Part shown: positions 1 through 5,775 of the stretch, in pieces | Layout: each line of letters opens with the position of its first letter | Position numbering within the stretch: position 1 is the stretch's first letter | DNA from: Nitrosomonadales bacterium | Lineage (GTDB): Bacteria; Pseudomonadota; Gammaproteobacteria; Burkholderiales; Sulfuricellaceae | DNA length: 8,627 bases | Direction of reading: 5' to 3' | Assembly: GCA_003104895.1 (NCBI GenBank) | Contig: PQAG01000168.1 | Span: 4,512 to 13,138 of the forward strand | The notes under the pieces: generated by a model | Seen by the model: only the letters and a program-made list of their open reading frames with translations | Database searches by the model: none | What the model was told of the DNA's origin: nothing | Program-made: the position numbers and the translations under genes

Positions 1-122
1 GGCCTTCCATACTGGACTATGAAGCCCTGCGGGAAGCAGGGATCGAGCGCATGGCCGATGCGGTGGAAGCGCATCTGGACTGGCATCAGCTGGAACGGAT
101 TTTTTCCCAAGCGCCAGAATAA
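1..122 (+). CDS. cobQ: C-terminal end of a probable cobyric acid synthase (partial)
   Basis: Only the last 39 complete codons are visible, read from position 3 and ending at TAA 120-122. The tail has the pattern DYEALREAGIERMADAVEAH followed by LDWHQLERIF, a helical C-terminus. It resembles the end of the glutamine-amidotransferase domain of adenosylcobyric acid synthase, where a conserved R-E...I-D/E-R-L/M-A-D-A pattern follows the last catalytic histidine. That enzyme amidates four side chains of the corrin ring in cobalamin synthesis. No catalytic residue lies inside the window, so the identification rests on remembered family character of a short tail and is tentative. The 65 nt between this stop and the next gene contain a promoter but no clear terminator hairpin, so some read-through into the division genes is possible. 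Confidence 0.45.
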   Translation, partial: PSILDYEALREAGIERMADAVEAHLDWHQLERIFSQAPE

Positions 123-157
123 TCTATCAAAGCACTTTTAAAACGCGGCGTTAGCAG

Positions 158-187
158 TTGACCTGACTGGATTTTTCAAATTATAGT
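158..187 (+). promoter_or_regulatory. Sigma70-type promoter for the zapB-like/zapA pair
   Basis: TTGACC at 158-163 matches the -35 consensus TTGACA at five of six positions. TATAGT at 182-187 matches the -10 consensus TATAAT at five of six. The spacer is 18 nt (17 nt if TTATAG at 181-186 is used as the -10). The predicted transcription start, about seven bases past the -10 box, falls at or next to the A of ATG 194, so the mRNA would have little or no leader. An 11-bp inverted repeat AACGC-G-GCGTT (142-152) sits just upstream of the -35 box, but nothing else shows it to be an operator. Confidence 0.65.
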
Positions 188-193
188 GTGCGC

Positions 194-397
194 ATGCAAG
201 CGGAACTGAAATCCCTGGAAGAAAAAGTCGCGCAGATCGCACGTATGTGCCAGCAGCTGCGCGCCGAAAATATCCAGTTGCGCCAGCAACTGGCCACCGC
301 CCAGAATCAGAGCAAGCTCCTGGGCGACAAGATCCTGGGCGCGCAAACCCGCCTTGAAGCGCTGCTGGAACAGATTCCGGAGTCTTCCGATGAGTGA
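194..397 (+). CDS. Small coiled-coil protein, ZapB-like (TIGR02449-type)
   Basis: This is a 67-residue, almost wholly alpha-helical protein rich in Q, L, E, A and K, with heptad-like hydrophobic spacing from about residue 2 to 60 and an acidic end (IPESSDE). There is no signal peptide or membrane segment. Small coiled-coil proteins of this kind are encoded directly before zapA in many beta- and gammaproteobacteria and are thought to act, like ZapB, in organising the FtsZ ring. The role here is inferred from composition and position. A GTG at 188 is in frame and would add two residues (V-R), but ATG 194 is preferred because the promoter would start transcription at about that base. Neither start has a Shine-Dalgarno sequence. 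The stop TGA (395-397) overlaps the zapA start by 8 nt, so translation of the two is probably coupled. Confidence 0.75.
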   Translation: MQAELKSLEEKVAQIARMCQQLRAENIQLRQQLATAQNQSKLLGDKILGAQTRLEALLEQIPESSDE

Positions 398-698
398 AAT
401 AAAGGGCCTGGATGTCGCCATCATGGGGCGGGAATTCCGCGTCGCCTGCCCGGAAGACGAACAGGAAGCGCTGCTCCAGTCGGTAGACTACCTCGACCGC
501 AAAATGCGCGAAATCCGCGACAGCGGAAAAGTCATCGGCGTGGAACGTATTGCCATCATGGCCGCCCTGAACATCACCCACGAACTGCTCAACACCCGCA
601 TCGCCGGTTCTTTTGACATCGGCGAGTTCAAGAGTAGAATAAATGCCATGCAGGCTCAAATCGAGCAGGCAATGACGGAGCAGGACGAACTGTTTTAG
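390..698 (+). CDS. zapA: Cell division protein ZapA
   Basis: This 102-residue protein has the ZapA layout. An N-terminal globular part (residues 1-45) carries the pattern VAIMGREFRVACPEDEQEAL and then SVDYLDRKMREIRDSG. A long helix follows (about 50-102) with VERIAIMAALNITHELL and a glutamine-rich coiled-coil end. ZapA binds FtsZ in the cytoplasm, bundles protofilaments and stabilises the division ring, working with ZapB. The start at ATG 390 is chosen over upstream in-frame codons because GGAG (379-382) lies at good spacing before it and because the MSE-I-K-G-L-D-V beginning fits the family. The 8-nt overlap with the preceding coiled-coil gene and the 6S RNA gene just downstream match the conserved zapA-ssrS-ygfA order. 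Confidence 0.93.
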   Translation: MSEIKGLDVAIMGREFRVACPEDEQEALLQSVDYLDRKMREIRDSGKVIGVERIAIMAALNITHELLNTRIAGSFDIGEFKSRINAMQAQIEQAMTEQDELF

Positions 699-740
699 CG
701 GGTTGCGCAATACAAGCCCTTCGCAGCCAGCTTCCCGGGT

Positions 741-917
741 TGTCCCCTGCGGTGTTCGTCTAGGCTAGATATTCTTTGAACCAATATAAAAAGCCAGGTT
801 GCAGCTATTAAGAGTGCTGTTGTGCGCGTCCCCTGCGGATGTGCCTGATGCGCTCAGGCCGCGACCCTCTTGAACCTCAGGTTCAAGATGATAGCCTGAC
901 GGCATGCGCGGGGGGCT
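741..917 (+). ncRNA. ssrS: 6S RNA
   Basis: This is about 177 nt between zapA and the formyl-THF cyclo-ligase gene, the standard place for 6S RNA. The outer stem is visible: CCCCTGCG (744-751) pairs with CGCGGGGG (907-914), and AGGCT (762-766) pairs with AGCCT (893-897), with the recognisable GTGTTCG and TGACGGCAT strands between. The 3' half carries the conserved hairpin CTTGAACC-TCA-GGTTCAAG (869-887, read with its 3-nt loop), close to the E. coli element CCTTGAACCAAGGGTTCAAGG. An apical hairpin GCCTGA-TGCGC-TCAGGC lies at 843-859. The segment GCTAGATATTCTTTGAACC (765-783) corresponds to the 5' side of the central bubble, where RNA polymerase starts product RNA. 6S RNA mimics an open promoter and sequesters sigma70 holoenzyme in stationary phase. 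Ends are estimated by analogy with E. coli to within about 5 nt. No clear promoter or terminator of its own is visible, so it may be processed from a zapA or local transcript. Confidence 0.9.
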
Positions 918-955
918 CTTACCTTCAAACCGTTGCCCCTTTTCTTCCGCACACC

Positions 956-1558
956 TTGAACAAACCCCAATTGCGCCGCCATTTGCGTCAACTGCGCAGC
1001 CAGCTTTCGCCGCACCAGCGGCGGTCAGCGGCCAATGGACTGCTGCGGGTGGCCCTGCGCGAACGCCTGCTGCTCAGGTTTGGCCGCATCGGATTCTACC
1101 TGCCCTTCGAGGGCGAGATGGACCTGCTGCCCCTGCTCAACCAGGCCCTGCTTCTGGGAAAATCCTGCTACCTGCCCGTGGTGCCGCGCCGCTTCCAGAA
1201 GCATCTCTACTTCACGCGCCTCACCAGCCGGCCCAACTGGTATCTCAACCGCTTCGGCATCCACGAGCACTGGTCGCCCCGGCCCGTCCGCGCCAGCCAG
1301 CTCGATCTCCTGTTCATGCCGCTGGTGGGGTTTGACGAGGAGGGGTTCCGGCTGGGCATGGGCGGCGGCTTCTACGACACCAGCCTGGCCTTTCTCGGCC
1401 GGCGCAAAGTCTGGCGCAAACCTTACCTGGTCGGCATCGGCTACGAATGCCAGAAAGTCAAACAGGTGCCGCGCGACCCCTGGGACATGCCGCTTGATGC
1501 AGCGCTAACCGAGCACCGGCTGTACCGCTTCAAGCGAAGCACGCTTCCCCCCATTTGA
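956..1558 (+). CDS. ygfA: 5-formyltetrahydrofolate cyclo-ligase
   Basis: The 200-residue product belongs to the 5-FTHF cyclo-ligase (MTHFS) family, which uses ATP to turn 5-formyl-THF into 5,10-methenyl-THF and so recovers a dead-end folate. It shows the basic N-terminal helix (KPQLRRHLRQLRSQL), then GFYLPFEGEMDLLPLL (about 46-61), the substrate/ATP motif PLVGFDEEGFRLGMGGGFYD (122-141), VGIGYECQ (159-166) and DMPLDAALTE (177-186). The reading frame is open back to 839, but that stretch lies inside 6S RNA and has no family resemblance, so TTG 956 is taken as the start, giving a length close to the family norm of 180-200. No good Shine-Dalgarno precedes it. It lies about 38 nt after the 6S RNA tail and is probably co-transcribed with it, as known in other proteobacteria. 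It ends 16 nt before the EVE-domain gene. Confidence 0.9.
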   Translation: MNKPQLRRHLRQLRSQLSPHQRRSAANGLLRVALRERLLLRFGRIGFYLPFEGEMDLLPLLNQALLLGKSCYLPVVPRRFQKHLYFTRLTSRPNWYLNRFGIHEHWSPRPVRASQLDLLFMPLVGFDEEGFRLGMGGGFYDTSLAFLGRRKVWRKPYLVGIGYECQKVKQVPRDPWDMPLDAALTEHRLYRFKRSTLPPI

Positions 1559-1574
1559 ATTCAGGACAAATACA

Positions 1575-2030
1575 ATGCGCTACTGGCTGATGAAATCCGA
1601 GCCTTCCGATTGCAGTGTCGACGATCTTGCCGCCATGCCGAACCAGAGCGTGGCTTGGTACGGGGTGCGCAATTATCAGGCGCGCAATTTCATGCGCGAC
1701 CAGATGCGGGTCGGCGACAAGGTGTTTTTCTACCACTCCAACTGCGCCGAGCCGGGCATCGCCGGGCTGGCCGAGGTGGGCAGGCTGGCTTATCCCGACC
1801 AGACGCAGTTCGACCCCGCCAACAAGTATTTCGACCCCAAGGCCACGCCGGAAACGCCACGCTGGTTCAATGTGGACGTGAAACTGGTCAGAAAAACGAG
1901 GCTGATCGGTATCGCGGAAATGCGCAGCCACCCGCAGCTGGCCAACATGCGCACCTTGCAGAAGGGAAACCGCCTCTCCATTACCCCGGTCGATCCCCGG
2001 GAGTGGGCATTTATTCTGGGTCTGTTGTAG
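1575..2030 (+). CDS. EVE-domain protein
   Basis: This 151-residue protein is a single EVE domain (PUA-like fold; the family includes human THYN1). Visible signatures are YWLMKSEPSDCSVDDL (3-18), VAWYGVRNYQARNFMRD (26-42), VGDKVFFYHSN (47-57), GIAGLAEVG (61-69), YFDPKATPETPRWFNVDVK (85-103) and the closing LSITPVDPREW (134-144). EVE domains have been linked to recognising modified bases in DNA or RNA. The exact ligand here cannot be read from the sequence. The start is ATG 1575 with AGGA at 1563-1566. It follows the cyclo-ligase gene by 16 nt and is probably in the same transcript. It converges on ftsY, whose stop codon is only 6 bp away, with no terminator between. Confidence 0.92.
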   Translation: MRYWLMKSEPSDCSVDDLAAMPNQSVAWYGVRNYQARNFMRDQMRVGDKVFFYHSNCAEPGIAGLAEVGRLAYPDQTQFDPANKYFDPKATPETPRWFNVDVKLVRKTRLIGIAEMRSHPQLANMRTLQKGNRLSITPVDPREWAFILGLL

Positions 2031-2036
2031 TTCCGG

Positions 2037-3002
2037 CTATTCGAACAGGGCCTCGACGAATTCGCGCGCCACGAAGGGGCGCAGATCGTCGAGCTGCTCG
2101 CCGACCCCGATGAAGCGTACCGGAATCGGCCGGGTGCGGGCAATCGCCGCAATGATGCCGCCCTTGGCCGTCCCGTCGAGCTTGGTCAGCACCAGGCCGC
2201 TCACCTGGAGCGCGTCATCGAATGCCTTGACCTGCGCCAGGCCGTTCTGGCCGGTATTGGCGTCGAGCACCAGCAGCACTTCGTGCGGGCCGCTGGGCTC
2301 GGCCTTGGCGATGACGCGCTTGACCTTCCTGATCTCCTCCATCAGGTGCAGCTGCGTTGGCAGCCGCCCGGCGGTATCCGCCAGCACCACGTCGATGCCG
2401 CGCGCCTTGGCGGCATGGATGGCGTCGAAAATCACGGCGGCGGAGTCGCCGCTTTCCTGCGCGATCACGGTGACTTTGTTGCGCTCGCCCCAGACCATCA
2501 GCTGCTCGCGCGCCGCAGCACGGAAGGTGTCTCCGGCTGCCAGCAGCACCGACTTTCCCTGGGACTGGAAATATTTGGCCAGCTTGCCAATGGTGGTGGT
2601 TTTGCCCGCACCATTCACACCTGCCAGCATGATGATGAAGGGGTGGTGGCCTGCAATCTCCAGTGGAGCTTCCAGCGGCTGGAGCAATGCCTGCAGGGAC
2701 TGCTGCAGCGCGCCTTTCAGCTGCCCGGCCTCGACCAGCCCCTCGCGCTTGACGCGCTGGCGGAGATCGTCAAGGAGGTACTGGGTGGCAGCCACGCCCA
2801 CGTCCGAGGTCAGCAGGATGGTTTCCAGTTCTTCGTACAGATCGTCGTCAATCTTGCCGCCGCCGCCAAAAAGATTCGCGACTTTGCGCCCGAACTGTTC
2901 GCGGGTGCGTGTCAGGCCCTGCTTCAGCCGTGCAGCCCAGCCTTCCGGCTTGCTCTCTGCTTCGACGGCAGGCGTTTCGGATTTCTTGAAGAAACTAAAC
3001 AT
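2037..3002 (-). CDS. ftsY: Signal recognition particle receptor FtsY
   Basis: A 321-residue SRP GTPase that receives ribosome-nascent chain complexes from Ffh/4.5S RNA and delivers them to the Sec translocon at the inner membrane. After a short N-terminus (MFSFFKKSE plus a brief acidic stretch to about residue 20), the four-helix N domain covers about 21-110. The GTPase G domain follows, with P-loop GVNGAGKT (128-135), the family-specific DTFRAAAREQL (158-168), DTAGR (209-213), LDANTGQN (246-253), TKLD (273-276) and GVGEQLDDLRPF (299-310). All GTPase motifs are intact. The acidic A domain found in E. coli FtsY (497 residues) is almost absent, as in many bacteria. No clear Shine-Dalgarno precedes ATG 3002. 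Here ftsY is alone and divergent from the operon containing rsmD, not in the E. coli-type rsmD-ftsY-ftsE-ftsX order. Confidence 0.97.
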   Translation of the reverse strand: MFSFFKKSETPAVEAESKPEGWAARLKQGLTRTREQFGRKVANLFGGGGKIDDDLYEELETILLTSDVGVAATQYLLDDLRQRVKREGLVEAGQLKGALQQSLQALLQPLEAPLEIAGHHPFIIMLAGVNGAGKTTTIGKLAKYFQSQGKSVLLAAGDTFRAAAREQLMVWGERNKVTVIAQESGDSAAVIFDAIHAAKARGIDVVLADTAGRLPTQLHLMEEIRKVKRVIAKAEPSGPHEVLLVLDANTGQNGLAQVKAFDDALQVSGLVLTKLDGTAKGGIIAAIARTRPIPVRFIGVGEQLDDLRPFVAREFVEALFE

Positions 3003-3023
3003 GGCGGTTTCGGGTCAGTGAGA

Positions 3024-3052
3024 TATTGCGGTGAATATGGATAGCTTATAAT
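3024..3052 (+). promoter_or_regulatory. Promoter of the M16-rsmD-coaD-fdx operon (possibly shared with ftsY)
   Basis: In the 96-bp gap between divergent genes, TATAAT (3047-3052) is a perfect -10 box on the plus strand. The -35 is weak: TATTGC (3024-3029) lies at 17-nt spacing and TTGCGG (3026-3031) at 15 nt. The transcript would start near 3059, leaving a 40-nt leader with a full AGGAGGT Shine-Dalgarno (3089-3095) four bases before GTG 3099 (counted from AGGAGG). Reading the other strand, TATAAG (complement of 3045-3050) or TAAAAT (complement of 3060-3065) could serve as the -10 for ftsY, so the two promoters probably overlap. No convincing minus-strand -35 is seen. Confidence 0.55.
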
Positions 3053-3098
3053 CCACACCATTTTATCCCGAATAGAAGCCTAAAAGGTAGGAGGTTGC

Positions 3099-4463
3099 GT
3101 GCTGACAAAAGCGTTGCTGGGGGCGGCCCTGCTCGGACTGACCTGGGGAGCGGCCGCCAATCCTTATGAACACCGGCTGGCCAATGGCATGAAGGTGATC
3201 GTCAAGGAAGACCGGCGCGCGCCGGTGGTGGTATCACAGATCTGGTACCGGGCGGGCAGCATGGATGAGCAGAACGGCACGACCGGGGTGGCGCACGTGC
3301 TGGAGCACATGATGTTCAAGGGCACGCCCAAGGTTCCTGCCGGCCAGTTCTCGAAAATCATCGCGGAAGCAGGCGGACGCGAGAATGCCTTTACCAACCA
3401 CGATTACACCGCCTATTTCCAGCAGCTGAAAACCGACAAGCTGCCGCTGGCTTTCAGGCTGGAAGCGGACCGCATGGAAAATCTGGTGCTGACCGAACAG
3501 GAGTTTGCCAAGGAAATCCAGGTGGTGATGGAAGAGCGCCGCATGCGCACCGAGGACAAGCCGCAGGCCCTGGTTTACGAGCAGCTCAATGCAGCCGCCC
3601 TTAACGCGCACCCCTACCGCCATCCGGTGATCGGCTGGATGGACGATCTGGAAAACATGCGCGTGGAGGATGCCCGCGCCTGGTACCAGCGCTGGTATGC
3701 GCCCAACAACGCCACCCTGGTGGTGGTCGGCGACGTCCGGCACGAGGAAGTGTTCAAGCTGGCGCAAACCCATTTCGGCCCGCTCAAGGCGCATGCGCTG
3801 CCGCCCCGCAAGCCGCAGCAGGAAGCGCCGCAGCGCGGCATCAGGCGCGTGCTGGTGAAAGCGCAGGCCAAGCTGCCTTACCTGGCGCTGGCCTACCGCG
3901 TTCCCGTGCTCGGGGATGTCAATCAGGACAGCGAGCCCTATGCGCTGGAAATCCTCTCGGGCGTGCTGGATGGCCATGCCGCGGCGCGTCTGAACCAGGC
4001 TCTGGTGCGTGAAAACCGTCTGGCGACCGACGTTGGCACCGGCTATGGCGCCATTTCGCGCGGGCCGGGGCTGTTCCTGATCGAAGCCACGCCGAGCGAA
4101 GGCAAGAGCGTGCTCGAACTGGAGCAGGGCATTCGCCAGGAAATCGCCCGTGTGCAGCGCGAAGGAGTCAGTTCCGAGGAATTGCAGCGGGTCAAGGCCC
4201 AGGTCGTCGCCGCCCAGGTCTATCAGCGCGACTCGATGTTCTACCAGGCCATGCTGATCGGCCAGATGGAAAGCGCCGGGCTCTCCTGGCGCGACGAAAA
4301 AACCATTCTGGAGCGGCTCAATGCGGTCACGGCGGAACAGGTCCAGGCCGTGGCGCAAAAATACCTGCAGGATGACGGGCTCACCATCGCCACACTCGAT
4401 CCGCAACCAATGGAAGCGAAACACGCCGCACAGAAAATGACTGGAGGGCGCCATGCTCACTAA
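3099..4463 (+). CDS. M16 family zinc metallopeptidase, catalytic subunit
   Basis: A 454-residue M16B (pitrilysin/mitochondrial processing peptidase-like) protein. The inverted zinc motif HVLEH is at residues 66-70: H66 and H70 as ligands and E69 as catalytic base, with the third ligand E145 or E146 in the segment VVMEERR about 75 residues on. The second half holds the inactive-type C-terminal domain common to the family. The N-terminus (MLTKALLGAALLGLTWGAAA) looks like a signal peptide cut before NPYEH, so it should act in the periplasm on peptides or unfolded proteins. The true substrate is unknown. Start GTG 3099 follows AGGAGGT at short spacing. The last 11 nt overlap the next gene, a second M16 protein without the zinc motif, so the two probably form a heterodimer made in equal amounts. 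Confidence 0.93.
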   Translation: MLTKALLGAALLGLTWGAAANPYEHRLANGMKVIVKEDRRAPVVVSQIWYRAGSMDEQNGTTGVAHVLEHMMFKGTPKVPAGQFSKIIAEAGGRENAFTNHDYTAYFQQLKTDKLPLAFRLEADRMENLVLTEQEFAKEIQVVMEERRMRTEDKPQALVYEQLNAAALNAHPYRHPVIGWMDDLENMRVEDARAWYQRWYAPNNATLVVVGDVRHEEVFKLAQTHFGPLKAHALPPRKPQQEAPQRGIRRVLVKAQAKLPYLALAYRVPVLGDVNQDSEPYALEILSGVLDGHAAARLNQALVRENRLATDVGTGYGAISRGPGLFLIEATPSEGKSVLELEQGIRQEIARVQREGVSSEELQRVKAQVVAAQVYQRDSMFYQAMLIGQMESAGLSWRDEKTILERLNAVTAEQVQAVAQKYLQDDGLTIATLDPQPMEAKHAAQKMTGGRHAH

Positions 4464-5775
4464 GCTGACAAGCTCACTGCTGGGCGGCCTTGCAATATGC
4501 CTGGCCGGCGCCGCCCACGCCGCCCTGCCCATCCAGCACTGGCAAACCGCCAATGGCACGCAGGTGTACTTTGTGGAAAGCCGCGGCCTGCCGCTGCTGG
4601 ACATCAGCGTTGAATTCGATGCCGGAGCGCGCCGCGACACCCCGGCCCAATCCGGGCTAGCCAGCCTGACCGCACGAACCCTGAGCCTGGGCGCCAGCAG
4701 CCTGACGGAGGAAACCATTTCACGCCGCCTCGCCGATGCGGGAGCGCAGCTCGCCGCAAGTTTCGAACCGGATCGCGCCGGCATGACTTTGCGCACCCTG
4801 AGCAGCGAACGTGAACGCAGCCAGTCGCTCGATTTGCTGGCCAAGGTGTTGCAACAGCCGGATTTCCCCGAAGCCGCCATCGAGCGCGAAAAAGCCCGCA
4901 CCATTGCCAACCTGAAAGAAGAAGACACCCAGCCGGGGCCGATCGGGGAAAAAGCCTTTTACGCCGCCCTTTATGGCGCCCACCCCTACGGGCTGCCCGG
5001 TTCGGGCAAGGTCGAAACGCTGGCCGAGCTGCAGCGGCAGGATGTGGCTGCGTTCTACCGCCGCCACTATGTCGCCGAAACAGCGGTCATCTCGCTGGTG
5101 GGCGACATCAGCCGCGCCCAGGCCGAGGCCGTCGCCGGGCAGCTTTCCGCCGGCCTGCCACGCGCTGCAGCCCCCCTGCCGGCGCTGCCCGGAATTGCGC
5201 CTCCGGCACGGGGAGAAACCCTCCGCATCGCCCACCCGGCCAGCCAGAGCCATATCCTGCTCGGCACGCCGGGCATGAGCCGCAGCGATCCGGATTATTT
5301 TGCGCTTTATATCGGCAACCACATTCTGGGCGGCGGCGGGTTTTCCTCGCGCCTGACCGAAGAAGTGCGCGAGAAGCGCGGCCTCGCTTACAGCGTGTAC
5401 AGCTACTTCCTGCCGCTGGCCCAGCCCGGGCCATTCCAGATCGGTTTGCAGACCCGGCAGGAACAGGCCCAGCAAGCCCTGGACATCGTCCGCGCCACGC
5501 TCGAACGGTTTGTGGCCGAAGGACCGACGCAGGACGAATTGCGTCACGCCAAACAGAATATCGGCGGCGGTTTTCCGCTGCGCATCGACAGCAACAAGAA
5601 AATCCTCGGCTACCTGAGCCTGATCGGCTTCTATCGCCTGCCGCTGAATTACCTCGACGAATTTGTGAACAAGGTGGAGAAAGTCACGCTGGCGGAGGTC
5701 AAGGATGCCTTCAAGCGCCGCATCGACCCCGAAAGAATGGTGACGGTGATCGTGGGCGGTGATGACCAAAAGTAA
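4453..5775 (+). CDS. M16 family peptidase-like protein, zinc motif lost
   Basis: A 440-residue M16 protein paired with the preceding peptidase. Aligning the two by eye at G-V-A-H-V-L-E-H against G-L-A-S-L-T-A-R, the zinc-site histidines and glutamate become S71, A74 and R75, so this subunit cannot bind zinc in the usual way. The C-terminal domain is well kept, with the glycine-rich loop LGGGGFSSRL (292-301) and EKRGLAYSVYSY (307-318). R300 and Y313 are candidates for the R/Y pair that positions substrate in two-subunit M16 enzymes. A signal peptide (MLTKLTSSLLGGLAICLAGAAHA, likely cut after AHA) predicts a periplasmic location. GGAGGG (4443-4448) precedes ATG 4453, inside the end of the upstream gene. 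Its stop overlaps the rsmD start. It probably serves as substrate-binding partner of the active subunit. Confidence 0.92.
   Translation: MLTKLTSSLLGGLAICLAGAAHAALPIQHWQTANGTQVYFVESRGLPLLDISVEFDAGARRDTPAQSGLASLTARTLSLGASSLTEETISRRLADAGAQLAASFEPDRAGMTLRTLSSERERSQSLDLLAKVLQQPDFPEAAIEREKARTIANLKEEDTQPGPIGEKAFYAALYGAHPYGLPGSGKVETLAELQRQDVAAFYRRHYVAETAVISLVGDISRAQAEAVAGQLSAGLPRAAAPLPALPGIAPPARGETLRIAHPASQSHILLGTPGMSRSDPDYFALYIGNHILGGGGFSSRLTEEVREKRGLAYSVYSYFLPLAQPGPFQIGLQTRQEQAQQALDIVRATLERFVAEGPTQDELRHAKQNIGGGFPLRIDSNKKILGYLSLIGFYRLPLNYLDEFVNKVEKVTLAEVKDAFKRRIDPERMVTVIVGGDDQK

Noticed and set aside
142..152. Inverted repeat AACGC-G-GCGTT upstream of the zapB-like promoter, as an operator
   Set aside because: It is short, has no second copy in the window and no recognisable regulator site, so chance is a sufficient explanation.
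354..389. Upstream in-frame start for zapA
   Set aside because: It would add 12 residues overlapping the coiled-coil gene. ATG 390 has a Shine-Dalgarno and the family-like N-terminus.
839..955. Upstream extension of the cyclo-ligase reading frame
   Set aside because: It lies in 6S RNA and its tail, and the translated residues do not resemble the family.
1984..2002. Possible terminator hairpin (CCCGG...CCGGG) near the end of the EVE gene
   Set aside because: The stem is about 5 bp with no T-run after it, and it lies inside coding sequence.
2110..3044. Plus-strand open frames opposite ftsY (303 and 253 codons)
   Set aside because: ftsY is complete with all GTPase motifs. The opposite frames are serine/arginine- or histidine/leucine-rich shadows.
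4453..4521. Lipoprotein signal in the second M16 protein (cysteine after LAI)
   Set aside because: LAIC lacks the small residue required just before the cysteine, whereas AHA further on is a normal signal peptidase I site.
3234..4928. Very long minus-strand open frame (564 codons) opposite the two M16 genes
   Set aside because: The plus strand encodes two clear M16 proteins with motifs and Shine-Dalgarno sites. The antisense product has no family character and is a by-product of GC-rich codon usage.
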